From assembly GCA_937915735.1 (NCBI GenBank), contig CALGGS010000253.1, positions 1-13,401 on the forward strand: 13,401 bases of DNA. The letters run 5' to 3'. Below are positions 13,215 to 13,401 of this stretch, in pieces. The DNA comes from an uncultured Treponema sp. GTDB taxonomy: Bacteria > Spirochaetota > Spirochaetia > Treponematales > Treponemataceae. Below the pieces are notes generated by a model. That model saw only the letters and a program-made list of their open reading frames with translations, searched no databases and had not been told where the DNA came from. Position numbers and translations under genes: made by a program. The stretch's first letter is position 1. Each line of letters begins with the position of its first letter.

Positions 13215-13401
13215 TTTCCCTTTACGATTGCGGGCGGCGGCTTTGCCTATGTTGGGGCAATGCACGATTCCCTGCCTCATGCACTGGAGCTTTCAAAAAA
13301 AGGTTACAACGCATTCGCTCTGATTTATAGACCCGGCGCACAGACGGCCTGCCAGGACCTTGCACGGGCAATTGCATTTCTTCACCAGAACTCATTCCCC
13401 C
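13215..13401 (+). pseudogene. 5'-truncated alpha/beta-hydrolase, runs off the window
   Basis: Directly after the nuclease stop, an open frame encodes FTIAGGGFAYVGAMHD, then LPHALELSKKGYNAFALIYR, then a segment with QDLARAIAFLH. This is the front part of an alpha/beta-hydrolase (esterase/lipase type): AGGGFAYVG is the oxyanion-hole-type glycine loop, KGYNAFALIYR the next strand, and DLARAIAFL the helix before the catalytic serine, which would lie beyond the window. Relatives have roughly 60-100 residues before this point; here the homologous sequence starts at the stop codon of the nuclease. The frame is open back to an ATG at 13161, but that would only add a basic out-of-frame piece of the nuclease gene. 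It therefore looks like a hydrolase gene cut by arrival of the restriction module. Confidence 0.65.

Noticed and set aside
1..13401. tRNA, rRNA, transposase, integrase or phage genes.
   Set aside because: None was seen on either strand; mobility of the restriction module is inferred only from its edges.

Overview
The window reads as a stretch of bacterial chromosome, most plausibly from an animal-associated spirochaete of the Treponema type. That assignment is inference, resting on the style of the fused TRAP transporter, the citramalate synthase and the mixed base composition; no rRNA or tRNA is present to confirm it. All genes but the first are on the + strand. Composition is uneven: bases 1-172 are extremely AT-rich, the TRAP operon (especially its 3' half) is GC-rich, and the rest is intermediate.

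Layout. (a) 1-172 is an AT-rich tract with no gene. (b) 173-952, minus strand, is a zinc-type macrodomain protein-ADP-ribose hydrolase with a good promoter very close to its start. (c) 1150-3971 is a two-gene TRAP uptake operon: DctQ, overlapping by four bases a 775-residue protein that joins the DctM permease to a DctP substrate-binding domain. (d) 4010-7662 holds a near-consensus promoter, a strong intrinsic terminator placed inside the resulting leader, a MATE efflux pump, QueD (a possible leaderless start) and citramalate synthase (CimA). cimA carries an in-frame insertion made of two palindromes. (e) 7709-8080 is a small exported protein of unknown function. (f) 8163-10809 is a two-gene unit for a Ca2+/cation antiporter and a Na+/phosphate-cotransporter-like protein with a PhoU-like tail. 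(g) 10810-11056 is an array of six degenerate 41-42 bp repeats. (h) 11088-13213 is a type II restriction-modification module: a C5-cytosine methyltransferase with an N-terminal helix-turn-helix, then directly abutting it a PD-(D/E)xK nuclease. (i) 13215 to the window end is an alpha/beta-hydrolase reading frame that lacks its beginning, suggesting the module was inserted into or next to that gene.

How the parts work together. The TRAP genes form one importer. MATE, queD and cimA are closely packed, but queD appears to have its own promoter. The exchanger and NptA-like genes are probably co-transcribed and both use ion gradients. The methyltransferase and nuclease form a self-contained module whose methyltransferase may also repress its own promoter through an 18-bp near-palindrome between -35 and -10. 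The points most worth checking are the terminator-containing MATE leader, the palindromic insert in CimA, the 41-bp repeat array beside the restriction module, and the truncated hydrolase at the module's far edge.
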